A DNA stretch of 64,000 bases, from contig CAVQDA010000008.1 of assembly GCA_963711145.1 (NCBI GenBank), positions 806,001 to 870,000 of the forward strand. The letters are read 5' to 3'. Made by a program: the position numbers and the translations under genes. The notes below the pieces were generated by a model. The model was given only the letters and a program-made list of their open reading frames with translations. It ran no database searches and was not told the DNA's origin. The DNA is from DATAZK01 sp963711145 (GTDB lineage Bacteria; Actinomycetota; Actinomycetes; Frankiales; Frankiaceae). Shown piece by piece: positions 25,867 through 34,571 of the stretch (position 1 is its first letter; the number at the start of each line of letters is the position of its first letter).

Positions 25867-26966
25867 TCCACGAACTCCTTCTGTGTGCGTGGCCGCCCGA
25901 GCGGCCCGCTGTAGGCCAGCCCGTAGCCGGGTCGGGCGGCGAACTCCGGGACGGTGACGCTCGATCTGGCCGAAAGCCAGGAGTCGATGAGCACATCTTC
26001 GGCGGCGTAGTCGAACGGGTCGGTCAGCACCATCTCTTCGGTGCCGCCCGGGAGCGGACGGTTCTCGGCGAGCCACAATGCCGTGCGCCTGGTCGCCTCA
26101 CGGGCCGGCACGAGATCGCGATGGCCGAGCTGGTGATGCAGCAACGCGAGGTCGAGGACGCGATGGGTCGGGAGCGGCTGGGCGAGCAGCGGCCAGGCCG
26201 GCACGGCCAGCTCGTACGGCATGGAGATGAGCTCGAGCGGGGCTCCCAGTGCCGCCGCGCAGAGTTCGATCATCTGCCGGACGGTCAGCACCTCCTCGTC
26301 GCCGATGTTGAAGATGGTGCCGGCCGAGCGTTCCGGGTGCTCGATCGCGAGCAGCAGGGCGGCGGCCGCGTTCTCGGTGTAGCCCTGGTGGTGCAGGGTC
26401 AGGCCCTCGTCAGCGATGATCATCCGGTCGCGGCCGTCGAGGATGCGGCGCACCGCCAGCCACTCCCGCGGCACCGGCTGGTGGGGGCCGTAGAGGTACG
26501 GGTAGCGAAAGTGCGCCGCGTGCGGGTGGGCCGCGAAGACCGCCTCTTCGGTGCGGACGATCCGGTAGCCCTTCGAGTCGATCTCGGGGTCGTCGACGAG
26601 TTCGGCGTCCTCCCGGCGCGGCACCGGCAGCCCGGCAGGCTCGTACTGCCAGGGATCGGTCCAGCCGCGGTACGCCGGCACCCCTCCGACCGAGACGAAG
26701 TGCCCGCAGCGCCCGGCCGTCAGCGCCGCGATCCGCCGCAGCCGCCCGTACATCGCGACGACGACGTCCCAGGTCGTGCCGTCGAGCGCGGCGGCCAGCG
26801 AGTCCTCGTCGTACGGGTCGGCGTGCAGGTGGGTGACGGCCGCAGGAGTCGCTGGATGCTCGTGCAGCCCGCGGTGCAGGATCGTCACCTGATGGCCCTG
26901 CGCGATGAGGCCCTTGACGATCGGCACGCCGGTCGGGCCGGTGCCGCCGATGACGAGAATCCTCAC
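25863..26966 (-). CDS. NAD-dependent epimerase/dehydratase family protein
   Basis: A 367-residue extended/atypical SDR. The N-terminal MRILVIGGTGPTGVPIVKGL is the NAD(P)-binding fold; FRYPYLYGPHQPVPREW and NIGDEEVLTVRQMIELCAAA are typical of sugar-epimerase-like proteins. It starts a three-gene operon (epimerase, CoA transferase, zinc dehydrogenase) joined by 4-base overlaps. Its substrate need not be a sugar; related proteins act on aromatic or terpenoid intermediates. Confidence 0.88.
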   Translation of the reverse strand: MRILVIGGTGPTGVPIVKGLIAQGHQVTILHRGLHEHPATPAAVTHLHADPYDEDSLAAALDGTTWDVVVAMYGRLRRIAALTAGRCGHFVSVGGVPAYRGWTDPWQYEPAGLPVPRREDAELVDDPEIDSKGYRIVRTEEAVFAAHPHAAHFRYPYLYGPHQPVPREWLAVRRILDGRDRMIIADEGLTLHHQGYTENAAAALLLAIEHPERSAGTIFNIGDEEVLTVRQMIELCAAALGAPLELISMPYELAVPAWPLLAQPLPTHRVLDLALLHHQLGHRDLVPAREATRRTALWLAENRPLPGGTEEMVLTDPFDYAAEDVLIDSWLSARSSVTVPEFAARPGYGLAYSGPLGRPRTQKEFVE

Positions 26967-27049
26967 AGCTCGCGATTCCTCCTCAGCTCATCCTCGAGCA
27001 CTTTCGCTGACGCGCCGTTCTATCACCCTGCCGGTTCGGCGCCGACGGC

Positions 27050-27307
27050 CTAGCGGGCCAGCAGCTCGGTGATCCGGGTTCGGCAGTCGTCCGGCACCTC
27101 GACGATCTTGGTTCTGCTCGTGGCGCCGCTGACGAGCCGGGCGTCGCGCCTGGGTATCTGTAGCGCCTTGGCGAGCGCTTGCAACGCGGCTTCGGTGGCG
27201 CGCCCGTCGACGGCTCGCTCGGACACCTTCACGACCAGGGCTCCGTCGTGCGAGCCGCCGACGAGGGGGCGGCTCGAGCCGGGGCGCACCCGCAGGGAAA
27301 CCTTCAT
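27050..27307 (-). CDS. DUF167 (YggU-like) protein
   Basis: An 85-residue DUF167 protein. KVSLRVRPGSSRPLVGG, GALVVKVSERAVDGRATEAAL and RRDARLVSGATSRTKIVEV are the family core. ATG 27307 is chosen; upstream codons extend to 27337 without support. A small conserved cytoplasmic protein of unknown role. It lies 19 bases downstream of a universal stress protein on the same strand and may share its transcript. Confidence 0.9.
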   Translation of the reverse strand: MKVSLRVRPGSSRPLVGGSHDGALVVKVSERAVDGRATEAALQALAKALQIPRRDARLVSGATSRTKIVEVPDDCRTRITELLAR

Positions 27308-27326
27308 CAGCGCACGCGGGCCAGGC

Positions 27327-27782
27327 CTAGGGCACAACCGTCACGGGCCAGCGGGCGGCGCGCACGAGATGCAGCGCGAGGGATCCGACAAGGCGATGCC
27401 CCGCCTGCGTCGAGGCGCCCACGATGACGGCATCTGCGTGCAGCTCGTCGGCCAGCGTCACGATTTCGTTGAACGGCGTTCCCTCGCGCTCGTAGAACAC
27501 GGCGTCGACGCCGAGGCGGTGGGACTGCTCCTCGATCGACTCCTTCAGGTCGGCGGCCGTCATGCGGTTGGCTTCGGCGACCGCCGGCATGGCGCCGGGC
27601 ATCGAGCGGGCAAATCCCCCGACGCTGTGCACGAACACGAGGGCGAGCCGGGACCCCTGCCGGCGCGCCAGCCCAGCGGCGTAGGCGCCGGCGCGCAGTG
27701 ACGTCTCCGATCCGTCGAGCGCCGCGATGATCAGTGAGGGCCCATCGGTGCCCAGCTCGAACACCCCCTGAAGATAGGTCAC
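27327..27782 (-). CDS. Universal stress protein (UspA family)
   Basis: A 151-residue single-domain USP with a canonical ATP site: GASTQAGHRLVGSLALHLVR fits G-2x-G-9x-GS, followed by WPVTVVP. The N-terminus LIIAALDGSETSLRAGAYA is the conserved first strand. The GTG at 27782 is the likely start. Divergent from a broken FAD oxidoreductase gene, with a perfect 20-bp palindrome between them. Unlike the USP at 4.1 kb, it keeps the full nucleotide loop. Confidence 0.9.
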   Translation of the reverse strand: MTYLQGVFELGTDGPSLIIAALDGSETSLRAGAYAAGLARRQGSRLALVFVHSVGGFARSMPGAMPAVAEANRMTAADLKESIEEQSHRLGVDAVFYEREGTPFNEIVTLADELHADAVIVGASTQAGHRLVGSLALHLVRAARWPVTVVP

Positions 27783-27801
27783 CGGCCGGTCCCGGGTACG
27801 A

Positions 27802-27821
27802 AACCGCGCTCGAGCGCGGTT
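27802..27821. promoter_or_regulatory. Perfect 20-bp palindrome in a divergent promoter region
   Basis: AACCGCGCTCGAGCGCGGTT is a perfect palindrome midway in the 64-bp gap between the divergent starts of the stress-protein gene (27782) and the FAD oxidoreductase (27847). Position and symmetry suggest an operator for a dimeric repressor; the cognate protein is not identifiable here. Confidence 0.45.
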
Positions 27822-27846
27822 CGCCCGTCGCCCGTACGGTCAGGCT

Positions 27847-29470
27847 GTGCACCGGAGCGCGCCCCGCGGTTCCAGCCGCCGTGACGGCGCTGCGGACGCG
27901 GTGGTGATCGGCGCCGGCCACAACGGTCTGGTGGCGGCGAACCTGCTTGCGGATGCGGGCTGGGAAGTCGTGGTCTGCGAGGCGACGGCACAGGCAGGAG
28001 GAGCCGTGCGCTCCGCCGAGATGACCGCCCCGGGCTACCTCTCCGACGTGTTCAGCTCGTTCTACCCGCTCGCGTCGGCTTCCCCCGTCCTGCAGGGGCT
28101 CGAGCTCGCGTCCTACGGCCTGCGCTGGAGCCACGCACCAGCCGTACTCGCTCACGTCTTTCCCGACGACCGGTGTGCGGTGCTCTCCCGCGATCGTCAG
28201 CTCACCGCGCAGTCAGTGGCGGCCTTTCACGAGGCTGACGCGCAGGCGTGGCTGGCGCTGTGCGGGCACTGGGACGGCGTCGAATCCCTGGTTCTCGACG
28301 CGCTGTTCCGGCCGTTCCCGCCAGCGGCGCCAGTTGCGCGGCTGGTGCGCCGGATCGGCCTCGGAGGGGCGCTGCGGCTCGCCCGGCTGGCGGCACTTCC
28401 GGTACGCCGCTTCGGCGAGGAGATGTTTCGCGGCGTAGGTGCGCCGATGCTCCTCGCGGGCAACGCTCTGCACGCGGATCTGTCGCCGGACGCGGCCGGT
28501 AGTGCCGTGTACGGGTGGCTGCTGACGATGCTGGGCCAGACGCACGGCTTCCCGGTGCCCCAAGGTGGTGCGGGGCGCCTCACCGCCGCCCTGGTAGACC
28601 GCCTCCAGGCACGGGGAGGGCAGGTAAGGCTGGACAGCGCGGTACGCCGGGTGCGGGTGACGGACGGCGCGGCGACGGGGGTGCAGCTGGCGTCGGGCGA
28701 GATCGTGCCCGCGCGTCGAGCCGTGCTGGCCGACGTTGCGGCTCCCGCACCTGTACGCGGATCTGGTCGGCGCGGCGCATCTCCCGGCGCGGTTGCTGTC
28801 GGATCTGGACAACTTCCAGTGGGACACGGCGACGGTGAAGATCGACTGGGCGCTCTGCGCGCCGGTGCCCTGGACGGCTTCGGGCGCCCGCGCCGCCGGC
28901 ACGGTGCACCTCGACGTCGACCTCGACGGCCTGTCGGACTACGCCCACGACCTGTCCACCCAACGCGACCCCCGGCGCCCGTTCATCCTCTTCGGCCAGC
29001 TGACCACCAGCGATCCGCAGCGCTCGCCGCCCGGTACGGAGTCGGCCTGGGCGTACACCCACCTGCCGCGAGCAGCTGCCCGCGATCCGGAGCGGGTGGC
29101 CCGTCAGGTCGAGCGCGTCACCGAGACGCTGGAGCGGCACGCGCCCGGCTTCTCGCGTCTCGTCGTCGGCTCGAGCGTGCAGCCGCCGTCGGTGCTGCAG
29201 CAGCAGAATCCGGCACTCGTGGGAGGAGCGATCAACGGCGGCACCGCGCAACTGCATCAGCAGCTGGTGTTTCGGCCCGTCCCCGGTCTCGGTGGTGCGG
29301 CGACGATGATCGACCGGCTCTACCTCGCCGGCTCCTCGGCTCATCCGGGGGGCGGCGTGCACGGCGGGCCGGGGGCCAATGCGGCGCGCGCCGCGCTGGC
29401 CCGCTCCGGAGCGCTCGGGGGCATCCGGCGTTCGGCGACCGAGCAGTTGCTGCGCCGGATCTACGCCTAG
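27847..29470 (+). pseudogene. FAD-dependent oxidoreductase (phytoene-desaturase-like), single-base frameshift
   Basis: The first part (27847 to about 28743) encodes AVVIGAGHNGLVAANLLADAG, an FAD-binding motif, and a CrtI/NAD(P)/FAD-type body. The second part (from about 28744) continues in another frame with LPHLYADLVGAAHLPARLL and ends with the usual LYLAGSSAHPGGGVHGGPG. Removing one C from CCC at 28744-28746 restores one frame through VAAPHLYADLV, about 540 residues. Both halves are otherwise intact and well conserved, so a sequencing error or a very recent mutation is likely. The enzyme would desaturate or oxidise an isoprenoid-like substrate. Confidence 0.7.
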
Positions 29471-29535
29471 TCCCCGCCCCTGCTAGAGCTCCTACCCAGC
29501 CAGCCGAACGCGGCCGGCCGGGAGGCCCCCGAAGG

Positions 29536-29709
29536 TCAGCGGGTCCGCTGCGTCGCGCTGGCTCGCACCAGTGCCTCGGCGCTGCGAACGAGTTCTGCCG
29601 CCGTGATCCTGCGCTGCACGATTTCCGTGACCAGGTTGGTCCCGACGAGGAGCGCGACGCAGCCGGAAATGATCGCCAGCACTAGGGCGGTCGCCAGCAG
29701 GATCGACAT
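29536..29709 (-). CDS. 57-residue membrane protein
   Basis: A small frame from ATG 29709 with an AAGGAG ribosome site 7 bases upstream. It reads MSILLATALVLAIISGCVAL with further hydrophobic residues, then a charged amphipathic tail VQRRITAAELVRSAEALVRA. One membrane helix with the tail probably cytoplasmic. The ribosome site and the clean hydrophobic/charged division support a real gene, but I recognise no family. Divergent from the acyl-CoA dehydrogenase. Confidence 0.6.
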   Translation of the reverse strand: MSILLATALVLAIISGCVALLVGTNLVTEIVQRRITAAELVRSAEALVRASATQRTR

Positions 29710-29910
29710 CGTCACTCCTTCCGTGCGGGCCGGGCGGGACGGCGAGCTTCTCCTTACCTCATCGGCAATCAGTGGCGCATCTGGCGGGCTTCTCCTTGGG
29801 ACTTCTGACCCCTTCGGCGGGGCCTGGGACCCTGTATTCAGGACGATGTGCTCATTCACCTTGCCGGCGGCGAGGAGGTATCGCTCACCACGATGCGAGA
29901 GAGTGGGTGT

Positions 29911-31062
29911 ATGGATTTCGCCGAGCCGGCCGAACACGCGATGTTGAGGGACGCCGTATCCAAGGTGGTCGCCGATTTCGGGCACGAATACTTCGCCAGC
30001 CGGGTGAAGTCCGACGGACACACACATGAGCTCTGGGAAGCCCTCGGCGAGGCCGGCTTCATCGGGGTGAACCTCCCCGAGCAGTACGGCGGCGGCGGCC
30101 GGGGCATCGCCGAGCTCGCGATCGTGACCGAGGAGACGGCGGCGGGTGGCTGCCCGCTCCTGCTCCTGCTCGTCTCGGCGGCGATCTGCGGGGAGATCCT
30201 GAAGAAGTACGGCTCGCCGGAGCAGCAGCAGCGCTGGCTGCCGCCGCTCGCGGCCGGTGCCGATCGCATGGTCTTCGCGATCACCGAACCGGACGCCGGC
30301 TCCAACTCCCACAACATCTCCACGCAGGCCCAGCGTGACGGCGGCGGCTGGCGTCTGTCGGGCAACAAGTACTACATCTCCGGTGTCGACGAGGCGAGCG
30401 CGATGCTCGTCGTGGCCCGCACCGGGCAGGACTCGCAGGGCCGCGCCGAGCTCTCGCTGTTCGTTGTCGACACCGACAGCCCGGGCCTGCACCGAACCCA
30501 CATCCCGGTCGAGGTCGGCATCCCGGAGCGGCAGTTCCAGGTCTACCTGGACGACGTGCACGTCGACGGCGACCGGCTCATCGGAAACGTCGGTAGCGGC
30601 TTGGGGGCCCTTTTCACCGGGCTGAACCCGGAGCGGATCACCGGCGCCGCCATCGCCAACGGGATCGGTCGCTACGCGCTGGCCAAGGCCGCCCGCTACG
30701 GACGCGAACGGCAGGTCTGGTCGGTGCCGATCGGTGCGCATCAGGGCATCGCGCACCCGCTCGCCATCGCGGCCATCGAGCTGGAGCTCGCGCGGCTCAT
30801 GACCTCGAAAGCGGCCTGGATGCACGATGCGGGCCTCGATGCGGGTGAGGCGTCGAACATGGCGAAGTTCGCGGCGGGGGAGGCGTCGCTCGCGGCCCTC
30901 GACTCGGCGATCCAGGCGCACGGCGGCAACGGGATGGCGTCGGAGTACGGCCTCGCCGACATGTGGGGGCTCGTCCGCCTCTTGCGGATCGCCCCCGTCA
31001 GCCGCGAGATGGTGCTCAACTACGTCGCCCAGCACACCCTCGGGCTACCGCGCTCGTACTGA
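29911..31062 (+). CDS. Acyl-CoA dehydrogenase
   Basis: A 383-residue acyl-CoA dehydrogenase: PEQYGGGGRGIAELAIVTEE, the FAD signature FAITEPDAGSNSHN, YYISGVDEASAMLVVARTG, and the C-terminal AIQAHGGNGMASEYGLADMW are all standard. It oxidises an acyl-CoA at the alpha-beta bond and passes electrons to ETF. ATG 29911 is preferred (MDFAEPAEHAML), as earlier in-frame codons lack family sequence. It converges on the NTF2-like/TetR/CoA-transferase operon, with which it likely shares a pathway. Confidence 0.92.
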   Translation: MDFAEPAEHAMLRDAVSKVVADFGHEYFASRVKSDGHTHELWEALGEAGFIGVNLPEQYGGGGRGIAELAIVTEETAAGGCPLLLLLVSAAICGEILKKYGSPEQQQRWLPPLAAGADRMVFAITEPDAGSNSHNISTQAQRDGGGWRLSGNKYYISGVDEASAMLVVARTGQDSQGRAELSLFVVDTDSPGLHRTHIPVEVGIPERQFQVYLDDVHVDGDRLIGNVGSGLGALFTGLNPERITGAAIANGIGRYALAKAARYGRERQVWSVPIGAHQGIAHPLAIAAIELELARLMTSKAAWMHDAGLDAGEASNMAKFAAGEASLAALDSAIQAHGGNGMASEYGLADMWGLVRLLRIAPVSREMVLNYVAQHTLGLPRSY

Positions 31063-31071
31063 GGACTCGGC

Positions 31072-31479
31072 TCAGTCGTCCCCGTCGGCTTCCCGGCGGT
31101 AGGTATCGGGGTTGGAGAACTCGCGCCAGCGGACGACCTGCCCGGCGGGGGAGAACGTCACGAACATCAGATAGTGGTTGCGGTAGTGGCGGTCGGTGCC
31201 GGCGACGACGTTGTCGCTGCGGCACTCGACGATGACCAGATCCGGGTCCATCGTCGGGAAGTGCGTCGTGATCCAGTAGCTCACGGACGAGAACCGGGCG
31301 GTGAGTCCGGCGAACATCTCGGCGACCGCCGCGCGGCCGGCACGCTCTGCGAAGTCACGGTAGTACGGCGCCTCGTACACCGCGTCCGGCGCCAGCCGGT
31401 CGAGAAACTCCTCGAACTTGCCAGCTGTGACCCCGGCCAGCATCGCTTGCACCGACCCGAGGTTTTGGGCGGCGGTCAT
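31072..31479 (-). CDS. SnoaL/NTF2-like protein
   Basis: A 135-residue NTF2-like protein: EEFLDRLAPDAVYEAPYYRD, then WITTHFPTMDPDLVIVECRS and HYLMFVTFSPAGQVVRWREF. ATG 31479 overlaps the stop of the TetR gene as ATGA. It may be an isomerase, hydrolase or dehydratase for a cyclic substrate. It is last in the DUF35-thiolase-CoA-transferase-TetR operon. Confidence 0.82.
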   Translation of the reverse strand: MTAAQNLGSVQAMLAGVTAGKFEEFLDRLAPDAVYEAPYYRDFAERAGRAAVAEMFAGLTARFSSVSYWITTHFPTMDPDLVIVECRSDNVVAGTDRHYRNHYLMFVTFSPAGQVVRWREFSNPDTYRREADGDD

Positions 31480-32108
31480 GAGGGCTCGTCGTCGATCAGC
31501 CGGGCCAGCGCGGTCGCCAGCCGCTTGCCATCGGCGGGCAGGTTGCCGGGAAGGCGGGCGCCGGCGAGTTCGACCGGCGCGGTCTGGAGATGGATCAGAT
31601 GCGAGACGGCGAGGCCGCGCAGCGCGTGAAAGACCAGCGCGACGGTCTCCTCGTCCGCCTTCGGTCCGATGGCGAGCCGGATCAGGCTGGTCAGCTGGGA
31701 CGAAAGGCGCCGGTCGACATCGACGAGCGCGGCGGCCGTCTCCGCCGACGTCTGCGGGTTGTGCGCCAGGTTCAGCACGATCTGCAGCGTGGCCAGGTAG
31801 CGCGGGCGGCCGTACTGACGTGTGAGGAGTGCACCTAATCGCTCGAGCCGCTCGGCTGTCGTGCCGGTACCGATGTCGGCTGTCTGCAGCAGATGCTCGA
31901 ACTCGCGGTCGGACACTTCCAGGGCGGCCAGCATGAGGCGTTCCCGGGTCCCGAAGTAGTACTGGATCGCGCCCCACGTCATGCCGGCGCGCCGGGCGAT
32001 CTCGTTGCTGCTCGCCCGGTAGAAGCCGCGTTCGAGGATGCAGTCGAGCGCGGCGCAGGTGATGCGCTGGTGGGTGCTGTCCGGGGGCGCTGAAAGTGCT
32101 TGCGTCAT
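31476..32108 (-). CDS. TetR family transcriptional regulator
   Basis: A 210-residue TetR. The DNA-binding region is SSNEIARRAGMTWGAIQYYF after CILERGFYRA. The ligand domain has no close family I can name. It sits inside a catabolic operon, so its level follows the pathway genes; the most likely targets are the DUF35 promoter at 36.2 kb and the divergent amidohydrolase. No clear palindrome was found there by eye. Confidence 0.9.
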   Translation of the reverse strand: MTQALSAPPDSTHQRITCAALDCILERGFYRASSNEIARRAGMTWGAIQYYFGTRERLMLAALEVSDREFEHLLQTADIGTGTTAERLERLGALLTRQYGRPRYLATLQIVLNLAHNPQTSAETAAALVDVDRRLSSQLTSLIRLAIGPKADEETVALVFHALRGLAVSHLIHLQTAPVELAGARLPGNLPADGKRLATALARLIDDEPS

Positions 32109-32114
32109 GGGCTG

Positions 32115-34559
32115 TCAGACGCCGGGCGGCGTGGTCGGATCGCCGGGTGACCAGACCGCCACCGCACCACGCGCGACGAAATCGTCGATTTCCTCGGTGG
32201 TGTAGCCGTTCTCGCGCAGGATCTCCGCCGTGTGCTGGCCGACGATCGGGGTGGGCCGGTCGAGCACCAGCGGGGTATCGGAGAGGTCGACGCCCAGGCC
32301 GTACTGCTCGAGCTGCCCGACGTGCGGGTGGTCCCAGCTGACCGTCCAGCGCCGCTCTTTCAGTTCAGCGTCGTCGAAGACGTCGAGCGCGTAGGTGGTC
32401 GAGCTGATTTCACAGGGCACCCCAGCTGCGTCGAGGATCTCGAACCACTTCTCGGCCGGCGCCGTGCGCAACGTCGTCTCGAGCGCCGCCGCCCGTTCGG
32501 CGTCGCTTGCCGGCAGCAGGTTGGCGTCGGGCAGGACGCTGTCGAGTGCCTGCCAGTGCCGGTCACCGGCGAGCGCGAGGCAGAGCCAGCCGTCCGCCGT
32601 CTCATACAGCCGGTAGCCCGCGCCGAGGCCGAGTTGGTCGCGGTCGAGGCGTGCACGCGCGGGCTCGGTGCCGTCGCCGCGCAGGTAGGTGTAGGACGTG
32701 TTCAGCATCGCCGCATACGAGATCGACGTGTCGACGAACTGTCCCTCGCCCGTCCGGTCGCGGTGATAGAGCGCCTGCACCACGCCCAACGCGGACAGGA
32801 AGCCGTTGCCGGTGTCGCCGAGGCTGGTGCGCGCCCAGATCGGCTTGCCTCCGTCGCTGACCCCGCCGTCCTCCCAGCTGATCCCGCCGAGGGCGGCGCC
32901 GGTCTGATCGTTGCCGGGCAGCAGGTCACGCGGACCGTGCTCGAAGCCCCGGGTGTGGCAGTAGATGATGCCCGGGTTCAGCTTCGAAAGCGACTCGTAG
33001 TCGACCCCGAGCCGGATCGCGGCGTCGTAGCGCATGTTGTGGTGGACGACGTCGCACTGCTCGACCAGCCGCTGCAGAATTCCCATGCCCTCGGGGGTCT
33101 TCAGGTTGACGGCCAGGCTGCGCTTGTTGCGGTTGGCGGTCAGCGCGATGTGGTTGAGCTGCCAGTAGACGTCGTGCAGCGCGTTCACCTTGATGACGTC
33201 GGCGCCGAGGTCGGCGAGCACCTGAGCACCGAAGGGGCCGGCGATCGCGAGCCCGAGGTCGAGCACCTTGATCCCGGCGAGCGGCGCCTTGCCCTGGGCT
33301 TCGGGCGGGGGCGGGCTCGCGGGCGTCGGGTACTCCGCCGCCTCCCGGGCCTCGCCGAGTACCGCGGCGGTGTCAGCACCGAGCGCGGGCGCCGGAGCCT
33401 TCGGCGTACCGTCGCTCGTCATCAGCCGGTACGTGCTGCCGACCATCCGCAGCGGCCCCTCCTGCGGATCGGCGACCTCGGCGACGATGCCGTCGGCGCT
33501 CCACAGCGGATCGGCCAGCGCCTCGGCGGGGGAGCGCACCGGCTGCATCGGAGAGCCGAATTCCGCCGCTGCCTTCAGCCACTGGTCGCTGGGGAATTTC
33601 GCGAGCGCGTCGACCAATTGCGGCCAGTAGTAGTAGACGACGACGAGGTTCTCCGGGCTCGTGCCGATCCGGTCGGGATCGTCGCGGTGCGTGGCGCCCG
33701 GGTCGGGGAGTTTCAGCTCATCGCCTTCGGACGCGGCGAGCAGGAAGCGTGGGTTGGCTACCCAGTTGTGCACCCAGCGGCCGTCCGCGCACTTCCAGAT
33801 CCCGAAGATCGGAGCGCGGCCGTCGAAGATCCAGGTCTGGTAGAGCGCCGCCTCGGGATTGGTGACGCGTTGCCATCCCCCGATCGTGACGGCCAGCACC
33901 CCTTGCAGCAGCGAGGTTTCCACCCACTGGCCGCGGCCGGTGTGCTCGCGGGCCCGCAGCGCCGCGTTGATGCCGACGCCCGCCAGGAAGCTGGCGCCGA
34001 GGCTCGGCCAGTACGACGCGGAGAACAGCGGCCCGTCGCGATCGGGACCTTCCTGCGCTCCGGGCGGCACCTCGTAATCGACGACGGGGCGCCCCGCGAG
34101 CCGGTCGATGGCGCCGCCGGGGAAGCCGCGCTTCTCCCAATGCAGCCCGGTGCGGGCGGCGACGAGGGCGTCCCACGCGGGACGTTGCTCGTCGCGCGTG
34201 CCCCGGCCGTATCCCGTGATGGAGCAGTAGATCAGGCGCGGGTTGCGGGCGCTCAGGGTCGCGTAGTCGATGCCGAGTTCGGTGGTGACGCCGGGCCGGA
34301 AGCTCTCGATGAGGATGTCGGCGGTGCTCGCGAGGGCAAGCAGGGCCTCGCGTCCCTCGTCGGTGGCGAGGTCGATTTCCGCGCTCCGCTTGCCCCGGTT
34401 CCACACCCGCCACGACGGCTGGGCACGTCCCGGGTCGCCGCCCGGCCGCTCGATCTTCGTGACGCGCGCGCCGTGGTCGGCCAGCAGCATGGCCGCCATC
34501 GGCCCGGCGATCCCGGTGCTCAGGTCAAGGACGGTCACCCCGTCCAGTACTCCGCTCAT
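32115..34559 (-). CDS. Fused double CaiB/BaiF CoA transferase
   Basis: An 814-residue protein with two complete class III CoA-transferase domains. Domain 1 (about 1-400) starts GVTVLDLSTGIAGPMAAMLL, with HGARVTKIERPGGDPGRA and ILIESFRPGV. Domain 2 (about 430-800) starts GIKVLDLGLAIAGPFGAQVL, with LGADVIKVNALHD and VVHHNMRYDAAIRLG. A proline/alanine linker joins them. Most family members are separate and form interlocked dimers, so the fusion may build a pseudo-dimer with one working site. Between a TetR gene and a thiolase gene on the same strand. Confidence 0.92.
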   Translation of the reverse strand: MSGVLDGVTVLDLSTGIAGPMAAMLLADHGARVTKIERPGGDPGRAQPSWRVWNRGKRSAEIDLATDEGREALLALASTADILIESFRPGVTTELGIDYATLSARNPRLIYCSITGYGRGTRDEQRPAWDALVAARTGLHWEKRGFPGGAIDRLAGRPVVDYEVPPGAQEGPDRDGPLFSASYWPSLGASFLAGVGINAALRAREHTGRGQWVETSLLQGVLAVTIGGWQRVTNPEAALYQTWIFDGRAPIFGIWKCADGRWVHNWVANPRFLLAASEGDELKLPDPGATHRDDPDRIGTSPENLVVVYYYWPQLVDALAKFPSDQWLKAAAEFGSPMQPVRSPAEALADPLWSADGIVAEVADPQEGPLRMVGSTYRLMTSDGTPKAPAPALGADTAAVLGEAREAAEYPTPASPPPPEAQGKAPLAGIKVLDLGLAIAGPFGAQVLADLGADVIKVNALHDVYWQLNHIALTANRNKRSLAVNLKTPEGMGILQRLVEQCDVVHHNMRYDAAIRLGVDYESLSKLNPGIIYCHTRGFEHGPRDLLPGNDQTGAALGGISWEDGGVSDGGKPIWARTSLGDTGNGFLSALGVVQALYHRDRTGEGQFVDTSISYAAMLNTSYTYLRGDGTEPARARLDRDQLGLGAGYRLYETADGWLCLALAGDRHWQALDSVLPDANLLPASDAERAAALETTLRTAPAEKWFEILDAAGVPCEISSTTYALDVFDDAELKERRWTVSWDHPHVGQLEQYGLGVDLSDTPLVLDRPTPIVGQHTAEILRENGYTTEEIDDFVARGAVAVWSPGDPTTPPGV

Positions 34560-34571
34560 CTGTCTCCCGTC

